Below the pieces are notes generated by a model. The model was not told the DNA's origin. It did not search any database and saw nothing but the letters and a program-made list of their open reading frames with translations. This document shows positions 44,251 to 55,210 of a DNA stretch of 64,000 nt, piece by piece; position 1 is the first letter of the stretch, and each line of letters starts with the position of its first letter. Source of the stretch: Erythrophleum ivorense (taxonomy: Eukaryota > Streptophyta > Magnoliopsida > Fabales > Fabaceae); assembly GCA_026724425.1 (NCBI GenBank), contig JAIUCV010000011.1, positions 9,259,501-9,323,500 of the forward strand, given 5' to 3'. The translations under genes and the position numbers were made by a program.

Positions 44251-46564
44251 ATGTCTTCTCCCTCACTCTCTCTCTCTTGATATATAAGATGAATCAATTG
44301 ACACTGATGTAAAATTTAAGGCTCTTACACCTATATTAATAAGTATACAATCAAATAATTAAAAGTTTTATATGGTTAAAATATATATTATACTTCATTT
44401 TAAAATTAACTAATATGCGATATAGAATAAGATAAATTATATTATCTTCATGATATAAACTGTTGTATCCAAATTTATCTTGGGATACATTCTGTAAGAT
44501 AGGTTGGAATGATCTCATTAATTTAAAAAAAGAAAAAAGAAAGAAAGAAAGAAAAAAGGCAAAGTAAAGAATCTAAGTCGCTTCAAAGTCCAAGGGCTTT
44601 CTCATGGCTTTGATGAGTTCGGGTATAGTGGCTACCTTCGCGGCGACACTTTTGCCAACACAATCAGAACATACACACAGAATAATGAGATGGTGTTTGC
44701 ATAGATGTAGAGATCCCTAATGATCACATGCCCTTGTTCTGCGGAGGGTCTCAGTATAATTTTGGCAACTAGTAGATTTGGCATCCACTACTATACCTAC
44801 ATTATATGGCTTTTCACTTACTTTATTAGGAATCAGAATCTCAAGAAATTCCCTTAAAGAAAAAATTATTACTAAGCTGGAAGCTTTGTTTTTGTTATGT
44901 AAATTTCCAAGGAAGAAAAAAAATGCACTGTTCTGTAGTCTTACATTTTCAAATTTTGTTAGTGTTTAGTTTTTAAAGAAAAATATATAATTTTTACAAC
45001 TTAACAAATAGATGATTGTATTTTTTTTGGATAATTTTTCACATATATTATATTTTTATTAAAAAATTTGATAACAAAAATATAAAGAATTGTAATTTTA
45101 AGTATAAAAAAAATATTGTTTTATTTGTTTCACAATAGTATAAGTAAAGATATTATCTTAATTTGCAAAGAACCATAATGAAATATTAATTGGTAGAATC
45201 AAACTTCTTTTTTATTAATTGGTCCGTTCTAAAATCAAAGTTCATGATATGAGATTCATGGAATCAAATGGCCTCGTACACTAATGAACTTTGGCTTATC
45301 TCTAAGATTAAAGAATCTAAGTTAGAACTTCAGTCCAAACTAAAATATATAATAAAAATTCAACTCAGAGTTTCAGTCGAATACATTTCATAGTCTTTCA
45401 AAATTTGTTTATATTATATAATAAAGATTTAAGAATATATTGAGATCTTAGATCTCCAATTCATCTTGCATTTTCATAACGAAGGCAGGCATCCCGTTGT
45501 ATGAATACGTGGCCATTAGATTCCTACAGAATATTGATTTTAAATATGTCAGTGCGCCAACCCTTTCCTAATCAATAACCCACTTGAGTCCTTTATGGAA
45601 AATATGTTTATTCTGACAATTTTAATCTCTTATATTTTAATTTGAATACATTTTCTCTCATGTAGTATTTTAGCAATAATTAAAAAAATCATGTTAAAAT
45701 CATGCTCAGCTGACATATTGACTCAATAAGTGTGAGTCCTACATTGATTTTTATATAAATTAATAAAAATTAAAATATATAATAAAAAATGGAACCTATA
45801 TTTATTGAGTCAATATACCAATTCATCACAATCTCTACTTTTTAAATTATTGCTAAAAATATTGGAGAGTTTGAATCCTTAATACTATCTTCTTACATTT
45901 TCCACTATCTTAAATATCATGGCATGGTATACCAAAATATAAGAAAGCATGGCATTTAGGATTAATATGTTCAGTATGACAAGCAAAAGTTGTCATGGTA
46001 CAGTTATTATTTTATAAAAATTTAAAATATAGTTAAAATTTTAAGAAAGTCAAATCCACATGAATTTTAAAAGATATAAGATATTCTCTTAAAATAAGAT
46101 CACCTTATAACTCTTAATATCTTAGATAACACTAAACTTCTTAAATATCACAAACATCTTACATAGCTCTTATTATTTTTGGCCACTCTCTTACATACCT
46201 CTTAACATCTTAGGTTTTAGGATGGAGATGACATTACACTGGTTGTATTTGGTATGTTAAAAAAAAAAAAGATTGATGAAATAGAAAAAAAATTAAATAT
46301 GTGAAATAAGAAATACTTTTATTTTAAAAAAAGTAATAAAAAATCATATATTATTGAATACTGATAATAAAAGTATAATATACCTTTTTTTTCCGGGCAC
46401 AATGTCATTACCATCAATTTTGTCTCATTGGCACCGGAGATACCGTAATGTTATTTAATTTGTTCAAATTAAATAATAAGGGGCGAAGGTTGAGGAAAAG
46501 ACAAAAATCCAAGTTGGAGCAATGATTTTTTTTTTCCCCAGGTGGTTCTTTAATGTCATTGAAA
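44251..46564. other. AT-rich intergenic region
   Basis: No confident gene. At 44285-44330 there is a fragment related to the MITE end at 40534. On the minus strand at 44655-44569 a short GC-richer frame (VAAKVATIPELIKAMRKPLD then a stop) looks exon-like, but I could not assign it. The segment 46390-46560 may hold the 3' UTR of the small ORF that follows. Confidence 0.45.
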
Positions 46565-46771
46565 CTATTTTCCCCCCTTCTTCTTCTGGGCCTTGAGAAC
46601 ATGTTTAGCAATTAAAACTGACCCAGATATGACCACAAAAGCGAGCATGCCCTTGAAGACCAAAATAGGTGTATCCATCATTTTCTCGGGCTCGCAGCAA
46701 CAGACCATGCCCCCATCGAAAACCCATGCCTCAGTCTTTGATCTGGTACAGCTCACCAACATCACTTCCAT
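46565..46771 (-). CDS. Small putative membrane protein, 68 residues
   Basis: I do not recognise this protein. It is a complete ORF from ATG at 46771 to TAG at 46565, clearly GC-richer than its flanks, with balanced amino-acid use. The first 37 residues are Cys-containing (CCCEPEKM); residues about 38-60 (ILVFKGMLAFVVISGSVLIA) form one likely membrane-spanning segment; the tail is Lys-rich (KAQKKKGGK), predicting a cytosolic C-terminus. It lies 545 bp beyond the stop of the cysteine oxidase gene, same strand. It could be a single-exon gene or one exon of a larger unrecognised one. Confidence 0.45.
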   Translation of the reverse strand: MEVMLVSCTRSKTEAWVFDGGMVCCCEPEKMMDTPILVFKGMLAFVVISGSVLIAKHVLKAQKKKGGK

Positions 46772-47316
46772 TTAACAGCCAGTGGCAGCCCAGGTTTGCG
46801 TTTACTTTGGTTCAAAAATTGTTACTTAATAAATAGATTAAGCAATTATAAAAAAAAAAGATATGTAAACATTTCAGAGCACCTCTTTAATAAAAACCAC
46901 TTTTGACCTATTTACGTATTTTTTTTTTAAATTATTAGTTAGGTGTTAAAAAAACCAGATCTACTACTCAGTTATGAAATCAACTAAGCTGAGGCTCCCG
47001 CAAAGAGAAAATAAAATCATCTCGTTTCTTATTCTCAACAACTTATCACAGTGCCTCCCTCATCATGAGTTCTTCATAACATAAAGTAACCAATCTACTG
47101 GATTAAGATGAGGTCAGTAGTAACTCAGGGACTACATTAGTGCATTATTATGTACAAACCAAATGCCTAACTGACATAGCCAATACATATATATATATAT
47201 ATAAAATTCTTGCAATGGCTTTAGACAACTCATTCCAGTACAAATTCCCTTTAACGTATCCTCCTAATTAAAAAGCCAATTTCTTGTAGTGTAAGATACA
47301 GAGAACAAGAAATATT
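46772..47316. other. Gap between the small ORF and cysteine oxidase
   Basis: Probably contains the 3' UTR of the cysteine oxidase gene and the promoter of the small ORF. A short (TA)n is at about 47188-47203. Nothing else seen. Confidence 0.5.
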
Positions 47317-47435
47317 TTAAGTTCTAATGGCAGGACCCCTGTACTGCCCTCTCCGGATCACAAAGTCATCAGGAGGTTGAAATTCTTCCAACCAAGTCAC
47401 TTCAGAAACTTCAACTCCATTCAGTTGAAGATCAA
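47317..47435 (-). CDS. PCO: Cysteine oxidase exon 5
   Basis: Final exon: VDLQLNGVEVSEVTWLEEFQ, PPDDFVIRRGQYRGPAIRT and TAA at 47317. The acceptor is CAATTGCAG|TTGATC. Confidence 0.92.
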
Positions 47436-50400
47436 CTGCAATTGAAAGAATATTGACTACATAATGTATTAACAGAACGTAAGCTTACAGGTAAAACCAT
47501 CACTTGTGACTCAAGGTTGTATTACCTGGAAGATCTTTCCGGGAGGATCTCCGGAAGTAAGTGCAGTGTCTTCCGTTTTCAGCAGAGTAAGGTGGAGACA
47601 ATACGTCAAGGATTGCGCAAGGAGTTATGGCTCTAAAACAATGGATGTTTCCTCCACTGGTAGGATAAAGAACTGTTGTGGGGCTTGGGGCCGTCATCTC
47701 TTTATTTTTTACAAGCTTTGCAGGTCTAGCTGCCAATCACAAAGTTTGGTTTTGGTCCAATAAACCAAAATCAAATATCCATTTTCACCAATTCCCAGAA
47801 GAGAAGATAAGCGATAGACAGTTGAAAATGTTGAAATTTAATTTAAAAGACACCATTTATAAAAATAAAAAACAGCAGGTATGAAAAAAGTGATACGCAA
47901 AACAATCCTCCTTCCAAAAGCCTTATTTTTTGAATGGATAAACAACTCATAAAATGATTAAATAAATATTCAACTTTCTATTCACAATTGTTACTTGTTC
48001 CTTGAGAAAGTCTTTGGATCATGTCAGGATGCAGTAAACGGACTTCCTTGTTCTATATAATTCCCTGGCATCCAGAATTTCCTTATTTTCACCAAGAGCT
48101 AGGGCAAATGTACACACAGTCTAATAATGCCAAGCCTATTCCGTAAGAATGGCTGCTGAACAATATTAAAATTCCATCTGGACCACACATCCACTTACAA
48201 GCTTTCCCTTTCATGTGTTCTAGCATATAAATTAAACCATGTGAATATGGTTGAGGCTTGGTTTAACCTCTTATTAAGCTCCACCCGAGCTCAAACTCGG
48301 TAAGAAAACATGGTTATCTTTTACAGCTTGTCATCTTCTAAAACCAACGTCAAAAACTGTCTGGGGCTTTTCTGACATTCAACAGAGTAGACAGCACACA
48401 TTTTGAGCATCGGCATAATTTGGTGATGGTTCTGTACCCGAGGGGTGGGAGTAATCTCTCTTAACACAATAGCAAATTGACAACACAAGACTATTGGCAG
48501 TACGTTATTCTCAATAATTGCTGGAATGGTGGAAATGTTAGCACTAAATGGCATAATAGTGAACTTATTTGTAATGAAGTATTCGGATTGGTCAGTGAGA
48601 TAATTTAAAAAGGAGGTTAAATAGCCAGTTGGTAACCATAATGAGTCATGCTATCTTTCCAGACTCAATTCATCTCTATCAAGTGGCAAAATATTATTGT
48701 ACTGTATGTACGGTAATTCTTGTTAAATTGATATCCAGCTACACACAAAGGAAACAACATAGTGAGCATTCTCCTGGTTCAGACTCGGACAACTTAAGTC
48801 TTATAACTTCACCATTGAGTTATGACAATAAGCCAATTACCAGGGCAAGGTCAGGCGAGCCTGATAAAGACCAACATATTTATAGTCATAGATGGTCTAA
48901 GACAAGTCAACTAAAGTACCTGTACCACTATCGCATCAATATTATTTGCATTATACCTAAGCTAATAAACCTTAGAAACAAAAGAGAGATTATAACATGT
49001 AACATTAAAAATCTTCAATGCATTAGCATCAGGTTTATTGATATTACTGGCATATGCAACAGATTTTTATGCCCCCCAAATTCACAGGTCACTACTGCAA
49101 ACATATGGCTGCTGAAACTATTCCAGGATAATAAACTGGTATTTTCACTATGACTAAATGCATATTTATCCCACTTACCATGACCTTTTGAGTTTCAACA
49201 CTATCAAGAAAAAAAGTGTCGAATTCTTAGTCTAATTTAGTTTTCATGTCATCATATTACGAATTCATTCAAAGTATGTCAACTTGACTCGATTATGATT
49301 TGTTGAAGACATTTTATTCTGTTTACTTTTATTTTTTATTAAAAAAATAATCCAGTATTATAGTATAACAAAACCCCATGCACTGCTTGGTACAAATCCA
49401 GTTTTCTTTGTTTTTCTTGCGTCATTTACAGCCGTAATTTGGATTCTCTGAAGTGTGAAACCTGCAAAGTAAGAGAGTGTGACACAAGAAGTGGAAGCAA
49501 TAATACATCCTTACACCTGGTCTGTTGAGCTATCAATATAGTATATAGCCTTGGCCATCCCTTGACCAATGGCAACGAAACAACCTTAAACTTTAAATAA
49601 GCAAAATAGCCTATAAGTAGTCCAGTTTCAGTTTTCCTTAATGCGATTGCACACTTTTTGATAATACATACTTTATGACCTAACAGCAAACTAATAAGAA
49701 ACAGTGAGAACAATCTCAACCACAAACTGACCTCCCCTGCCATTAATTGGGTGGCACAAGGGGCTTCTGTCATAGGTCTATGGGTACCACCTCAACCACA
49801 GAATTTTGGGTAAGGAATTGAATAAGACACGCTCACTCCCACAACCCTAGCAACACTTCATTGTAAAAGACTATATGTTGACACCACATGACTCTGTCCC
49901 TTCCCTTTTCTCTTACTAGTATTATACTAATGCGGAGAGAAGCTAAAAACAATGAGTGTGATTTGGAACTTCCAACATTTGCAGCACAGATTTAACGGCT
50001 TTTCAAATTATCTTTCTTCCCTTCACTCTCATTTTCATCTCTTTAAACATGAGGAGAAAAAAATTAGATCCTAATTTTTTATCATCTTTTCATCCATTTT
50101 CTCTTCTCATCAAAACATAGTAATAGGCTTTTTCCAGAAAGGAATAGAGCTAAAATTAGATAAGTGACTCTGAATAATCCATTTCACTTCCCTTATCCTT
50201 AATTTTACATTTACCATGTAGTTTCAAAACAATTTTAGCGTTTTTATACATGCTTTTGATAGCCTTGAGTGAGACATCATAGTAACATCAGCTAAGGTCA
50301 GATTTCATCCTTCTATTTGTTTAACCAATTAAGCCATCTATATTTATCTTCTTTGTTGGAGGTGGACAAGACTATAGTGGAAACGAAAGTGTCTAATACC

Positions 50401-53400
50401 ATATTGTTCAACCTCGATAAGGATTGCGCAAGTGTTCTTTGAGAGGGTAAAGAGAAGGCAGAGCTCGCTGCATTTATGTTTGACTCATTTCCATGCAAAC
50501 ACATAGGAAACAAAGTTTGACTGAGCAAAAATAAACATATGTAAAGCCTTAGAGAACAGACCTTCAGATGGATCAGTGGAGCCAGATAAATCAATCCAGT
50601 CATATGATTTGACATGTAATGAACCATATAAAAGCTTGCTCAACACTGTCATTCCAGGATGGTTGTGGAGAGGAATTATAGATGAAGGAGGCATGCAAAA
50701 TATTCCTATCTGCAAAAAATAAAATACAAATTTCCGGTCATACTTCTATAGCTATACCCAATTTAAAGCCTAAGTTTTATAGACAGTACTAACTTCAAAC
50801 CATATAAAGTGTGACATAAAATTGAGAGTTAGTGCTTACAGAGAAGCTGTCATCCTCATACAAATGTAAGTACTTGATTGGCGGCAATGATTGATGACTT
50901 CCGTTACGTCCAAGTGTTGAACCAGACTGATTACGAACTACTTGTGCCTCCTGTTCAAGACCTACATCGGATGGCTTGATCTTTTCTGAAAAATACATTG
51001 TGTCAACATTTATAATGAAAAATCTCAGCTGGACAGGGAAAATATCATGTGGCACTGGCAACAAATCTCAAGATTAACATGCTAAGCTCATACCAACGAA
51101 AAAAGGTATACATAAAACATCAAAATCATTTGATGCAGATCTTAAGGATACAAAAATACGATGAGCAGGAATTTCACGTAATGTGTCTGTGTATCTCCAA
51201 AGAAACTAGTACCATGCAGGTGAGATCCACAGAAAGAGAAACAAACAGATGTGTGCATTTACAGTTCATGCCCACAAATAGCCCACACAGAAAAAGTAGT
51301 AATATGTTCAGTTGAGTAAACAACCACAACCTCCCATTTTTAAAATTCACAAACTTACACACAAATTAACACTCATCATGCCTCATAGATAAATTAACGA
51401 GCTCTAGAATCACTTATTCATAGTTAATAAGAGAAAAATAAAAAGGGGAAATTGCACTTATCTACCTGATCTTTGGCCCCAATTGCAATGTGTCTCCTTT
51501 GAACCCTAATCTATTAGATTCATTGCAATAAACCCCCTACTGTCTATATTTAAAAACTTTAACCATAAAAAATTACTAAAATACCCTTCATATTATTTTA
51601 TATCCCTCTTCTCCTACTCTTCATCTTCTTCAATGAATGTTCCATGACTTTTAAACTTAGTTTTTGGTGCTATGATTAAAAAAAGAAAAAAAAAGACAGA
51701 TCTAATTTAAAAAATCTAACTAATTCCAAAACCAGATCGACAATATCATTATTCTCATCTAATCTCAATCTTTTGTTCATCCACAATGATAATACCACAT
51801 GTTGCACAGAGTAATAACGACCAAAACACACAATTTGACTCAAACCCTCCTGCTGTTATTAAACACAAAGTACACCCTAATCTCACTGCCTTGGACATTC
51901 TTTTTTGTTGGGTTCAATGTTTTAGGGTTTATCAAATATATTTGTTTTCTTTTTTCCTTCTCTTGTTTAATACTGAGGCTTCCTTTTATCATAATACCAA
52001 AACTGAATTTGAAAGCCATGGATAGATTTATTGGAGAAAATGAAGAAGAGAGAAAAGGAATATTAAATAATATGAAGGGTATTTTAGTCATTCTGTGTTG
52101 TTAAAGTTTCTAAATGTAGACAATAAGGGGCTTATTGCAATGTGGCTAATAGACCAAGGGGTCAATTGAGATTTTTTAAATTAGGAGGGACATTGCAATT
52201 GGAGGCAAAGATGAAGTAGGCAAGTGCAATTTTCCCAAACTTAAAAATAAAAATGAGGTAAAAATAGATATGGCTAATATGAAGAAGATATGTCAACTTA
52301 AGTATCCACATAGCTTAACCAACTTAACCAGATCCTATTTAGTTAGTTTGCTTTTTACTAATTTCCATTTTTCTATTTCTAAGAAATGTAACTACATATT
52401 TCCAAGGATGGTCAAACTTCAGTGTTTGAAATTGAGACCAGCTAAATAACCATGTTCTGACAAGAAAGAGAATTCTCGGTAAAGAATCTGTTTTTTGGTT
52501 GTCTTTCTAGGCTGTAGTCACATCACAGTTGTTTAGTTATACAGTAGTACTTTGCAATAAGCCAATAACTGAATTAAATTTATGCAAATTGAAGAAAATA
52601 AATCTGAGCATAGAAATACATGGTAATCTATTAGGTAAATAGTTTGTCACACACTTTCAAATATGACTATGGTTACAAGGGAAATGGTATTTCAGTAGCT
52701 GCAGTAGTGGCAAGATTTGCGCTACTGATCTTAGTTTATAAGCAATTTGAGTCTATCAAATTACTTGAACTAATAAGCAGACTTTGAATAAGTTTACAGG
52801 TCAGCATATCCCAATTGTAGGTTCAGAATCCTAATCCTACATGGAGAAGAAAGTTACATATTCTGGAACAATTTTTTTCCCATTTTTTAATTAAAATGAG
52901 ATTTGAATCAATTAGAATTTTAGTATTTGGATTATTAAGGTTTCCATCGTGTTACAGTTTAAAGCAGGGAACAGAAGAACTCAGAGCAAATAGAGAGAGA
53001 AAAGTTGTCTTCACCACCCCATGATGAAATTAGTTGTGATAACCAGGGACTTCCAGCCTAGTAGATAAAAAATAACTTGCTAACTTTAACTAACTACTCA
53101 GAAAAGCTAAAAAAAAAAAAGGATTGAATTGTCTTACATATTGTATGTAAACAAAGGAGAAATTTAGTACGCACAAGGGGAAAAAGAAATTATGGTTTAC
53201 AAGTTAACCACTGTGAAATCATATTTGAAAACGATAATCTGTTTCATTGTGCATAAGCAGATTGCTGAGCACTAATGGTAAATTTATTAGACATAGATGA
53301 GGTTTACAGGAAAAGATCCACAGCTAAATTAATCTGCAAGTTTAAGGAGAAAACTGTGATTCATGTTCTACTCTTAAAAAGAAAAGAAGAAGAAGGAGGA

Positions 53401-54032
53401 TCATATTTTATTAATTAGAGGAACAACCCCAATAAATGACATGCTTAACCAGAAAACTGCTATTACTCAGCTCCAAAAACTATTCAAGTCTTTCACTCAC
53501 TTGAAAGATGAATCCCCAAAAGTTGTTTTGATAAAAGCACAAAGAATGACCAGATTTGAGGATGATGAAGAAGAAACAGAGAAAGAGAACCTTTGATGTT
53601 GTTTTGACTTTTCACACATTAAAGGACAACCAATTATCCACGATTTTTTTATTTGTAAAATCCAGACCTATTTAGCCTCCTATGTGTTCACAATTCCATT
53701 TATCGTCAAGGGATCACACTATATAAAGGAAACAATTTTTTAGGCATATTATATTGGGCAGCAGACTTTAAAAAAGTGGTGCCAAATCAATAAGTTCATA
53801 AGGATAACTCAATCTGCAGGCTAATTATATGGACATTATATGTCCAAGAAGCTCAGAAAACAAACTTATGAAGTTGACAATAAATATATGCATTTGTGGG
53901 CAAAACCAACAAGGCAAAAAACCACATACCTAACTTCTCACGAACTTTTTCAATGGCTTCATCTGACACAGGTCCTTCTGGTGAGAAAGATGTCTTGCAT
54001 AGCCTATAAAGTCTCTGTACATAATATGGCAT
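47317..54032 (-). CDS. PCO: Plant cysteine oxidase (PCO4/PCO5-like), five coding exons
   Basis: Non-haem iron thiol dioxygenase. In the known family it uses O2 to oxidise the N-terminal Cys of substrates such as group VII ERFs, marking them for N-degron proteolysis and so coupling oxygen level to gene expression. Exons are 54032-53930, 50985-50840, 50709-50562, 47729-47526 and 47435-47317; total 720 bp, 239 residues, all junctions in phase. Seen: N-terminal MPYYVQRLYRLCKTSFSPEG; the cupin metal site PLHNHPGM with His98 and His100; the third ligand in GGNIHCF (His162); AILDVLSPPYS with Asp174; HCTYFR; and the C-terminal TWLEEFQPPDDFVI ending RGPAIRT. The length and short N-terminus fit PCO4/5 rather than PCO1/2. 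All residues needed for metal binding are present, so it is probably functional. The exon 3 donor is GTCTGT, a weak GT site. Confidence 0.93.
47526..47729 (-). CDS. PCO: Cysteine oxidase exon 4 (third metal His)
   Basis: Encodes ARPAKLVKNKEMTAPSPTTV, LYPTSGGNIHCFRAITPCAI and LDVLSPPYSAENGRHCTYFR, ending in KDLPG. The acceptor is GATTGGCAG|CTAGACC and the donor is CCAG|GTAATAC. Confidence 0.93.
47730..50561 (-). other. Cysteine oxidase intron 3
   Basis: A 2.8-kb intron. It holds a 174-codon + strand open frame (48629-49153) and other shadows without recognisable domains. I saw no TE coding or inverted-repeat element. Confidence 0.6.
50562..50709 (-). CDS. PCO: Cysteine oxidase exon 3 (metal-binding HxH)
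   Basis: Starts IGIFCMPPSSIIPLHNHPGM and continues TVLSKLLYGSLHVKSYDWID. It carries two of the three iron-binding His. The acceptor is TTTTTTGCAG|ATAGG; the donor GAAG|GTCTGT is weak but keeps frame with exon 4 (E-A-R-P-A-K). Confidence 0.92.
50840..50985 (-). CDS. PCO: Cysteine oxidase exon 2
   Basis: Residues 35-83, including EKIKPSDVGLEQEAQVVRNQ and PPIKYLHLYEDDSFS. The acceptor is TTTTTCAG|AAAAG and the donor is TCT|GTAAGC. Confidence 0.92.
50986..53929 (-). other. Cysteine oxidase intron 1, with an inserted foldback element
   Basis: A 2.9-kb intron. The only structured feature is the terminal-inverted-repeat element at 51446-52236. The rest is ordinary AT-rich intron. Confidence 0.75.
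51446..52236. repeat. Foldback / MULE-like MITE with very long inverted arms
   Basis: A 0.79-kb element whose ends are inverted copies: the left GGGAAATTGCACTTATCTAC and the right arm read inverted, GGGAAAATTGCACTTGCCTA. Matching continues for about 240 bp per arm (51446 to about 51690; about 51970 to 52236), including CTAAAATACCCTTCATATTA in both. The GGGAAAATTGCACTT terminus is like those of plant Mutator-type non-autonomous elements. The target duplication is unclear because both flanks are A-rich. No transposase; it sits in intron 1 of the cysteine oxidase. Confidence 0.82.
53930..54032 (-). CDS. PCO: Cysteine oxidase exon 1
   Basis: Encodes residues 1-34, MPYYVQRLYRLCKTSFSPEG then PVSDEAIEKVREKL. 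The start is the ATG at 54032, matching the family N-terminus. The donor is AAGTTAG|GTATGT. Confidence 0.92.
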
Positions 54033-55210
54033 CTTGAAAAGGTGTAACCAACTTAACTACTGAGACCAAAGCCCCACCTCCAGCAAGTTGATAACACCTT
54101 GTAAGCAGATTATCAATTGCAAATGAGGCTAGAAATAGAATTGGATAATAACTTTACTTTAGTCTCTGAGTCAAACCAACGATAGTGAATCTGCATGATA
54201 ATAATCTGATCCTTCACAGATAAATTAATTTATGATCACCTATTGAACAAAAAAATATGTAAACATATGAGTTTTACTTCATAGTTCATATATGGATATC
54301 ACACCAAGTTCAATGTCAAATGAGTATCATATAAATGTAATAAACATTTGGGAAGCAGACAATTCATCAAAAACCACTAATAAGATTTAAGTGCATTTTG
54401 CTTTTTAGTTTCTCAAAAGATGCATCCAGGGAAACTAGAATCTATTTGTGTACAGAAATTAACTCCTCTCCTTCTTTATTATTTACCCTCAACAATATCA
54501 GTACTCCCGCAAAATAAATATAGTCATTTGGCAAGCTGACAATTAATTCCAAAACTCCAAGATTCAATTGCATTTATCTTTCCAATTCTTTAAAAGATGC
54601 ATCCACGAAAAATAGGTTACATTTGAGAACAGAAATTAACTAACCCCACAAGCTATGCACAGGAAAAAGGACTTTAAGTAAAATCAATTCTTCCTTTTTT
54701 CTTCATTTCGGTTCAAAAAAACAGGTCGTAAAGAATCGAATGTAATATCCCAGGAATAAAACACTCATTTTTGAGATATAGCAGAAGTATACACTGTTAA
54801 ACCCGGAAAAAGATTAAGAACAGTAAACAAAATGAAGAATAGAAGCTGAGCAATAAAAGAAGTTACACCGAGGGCTTGAAGGAGTATTAAAAAAAAATCA
54901 ACAAGACGAAGTAGATCAGAACCTCAGTGGACTATAAGATTCCAACAGAAATGGCAGAAAAAGCAAAAAATAGAAATTGAAGGGAGACGCAGGCCATCGT
55001 ACCTGGGATGCCCATGATTGAGGAAGAAGAAGATTTCTTGATTACGCTGCTATAGATGAAGGCGACGAGGTTGAGAGAGGAGAGGTGAAGATGGGCGTTT
55101 ATGCATAGAAGGTAAGCGAGGGATCGCTGGTAAATACGGAAGGAGGGAGAGAAAGGGAATGAAAAGGCAAGGAAGATCTCGAACACGTCATCACTCTGCC
55201 TTCTTTTCAT
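54033..55210 (-). promoter_or_regulatory. 5' leader and promoter side of the cysteine oxidase gene
   Basis: Upstream of the ATG, an acceptor-like TCTCAGTAG|TTAAG lies about 25 bp before the start, and at 55002 a donor-like ATCCCAG|GTACG follows a GC-richer, CT-rich stretch (55003 to about 55200). This suggests a leader exon and a leader intron of about 0.95 kb. The leader exon contains an upstream ATG (ATGGGCATCCC) close to the donor. The minus-strand ORF at 54932-55210 is a shadow of this leader. Confidence 0.55.

Noticed and set aside
48629..49153. A 174-codon + strand ORF in the cysteine oxidase intron 3
   Set aside because: No recognisable domain, composition like random AT-rich sequence, and position wholly inside an intron of a gene on the other strand.
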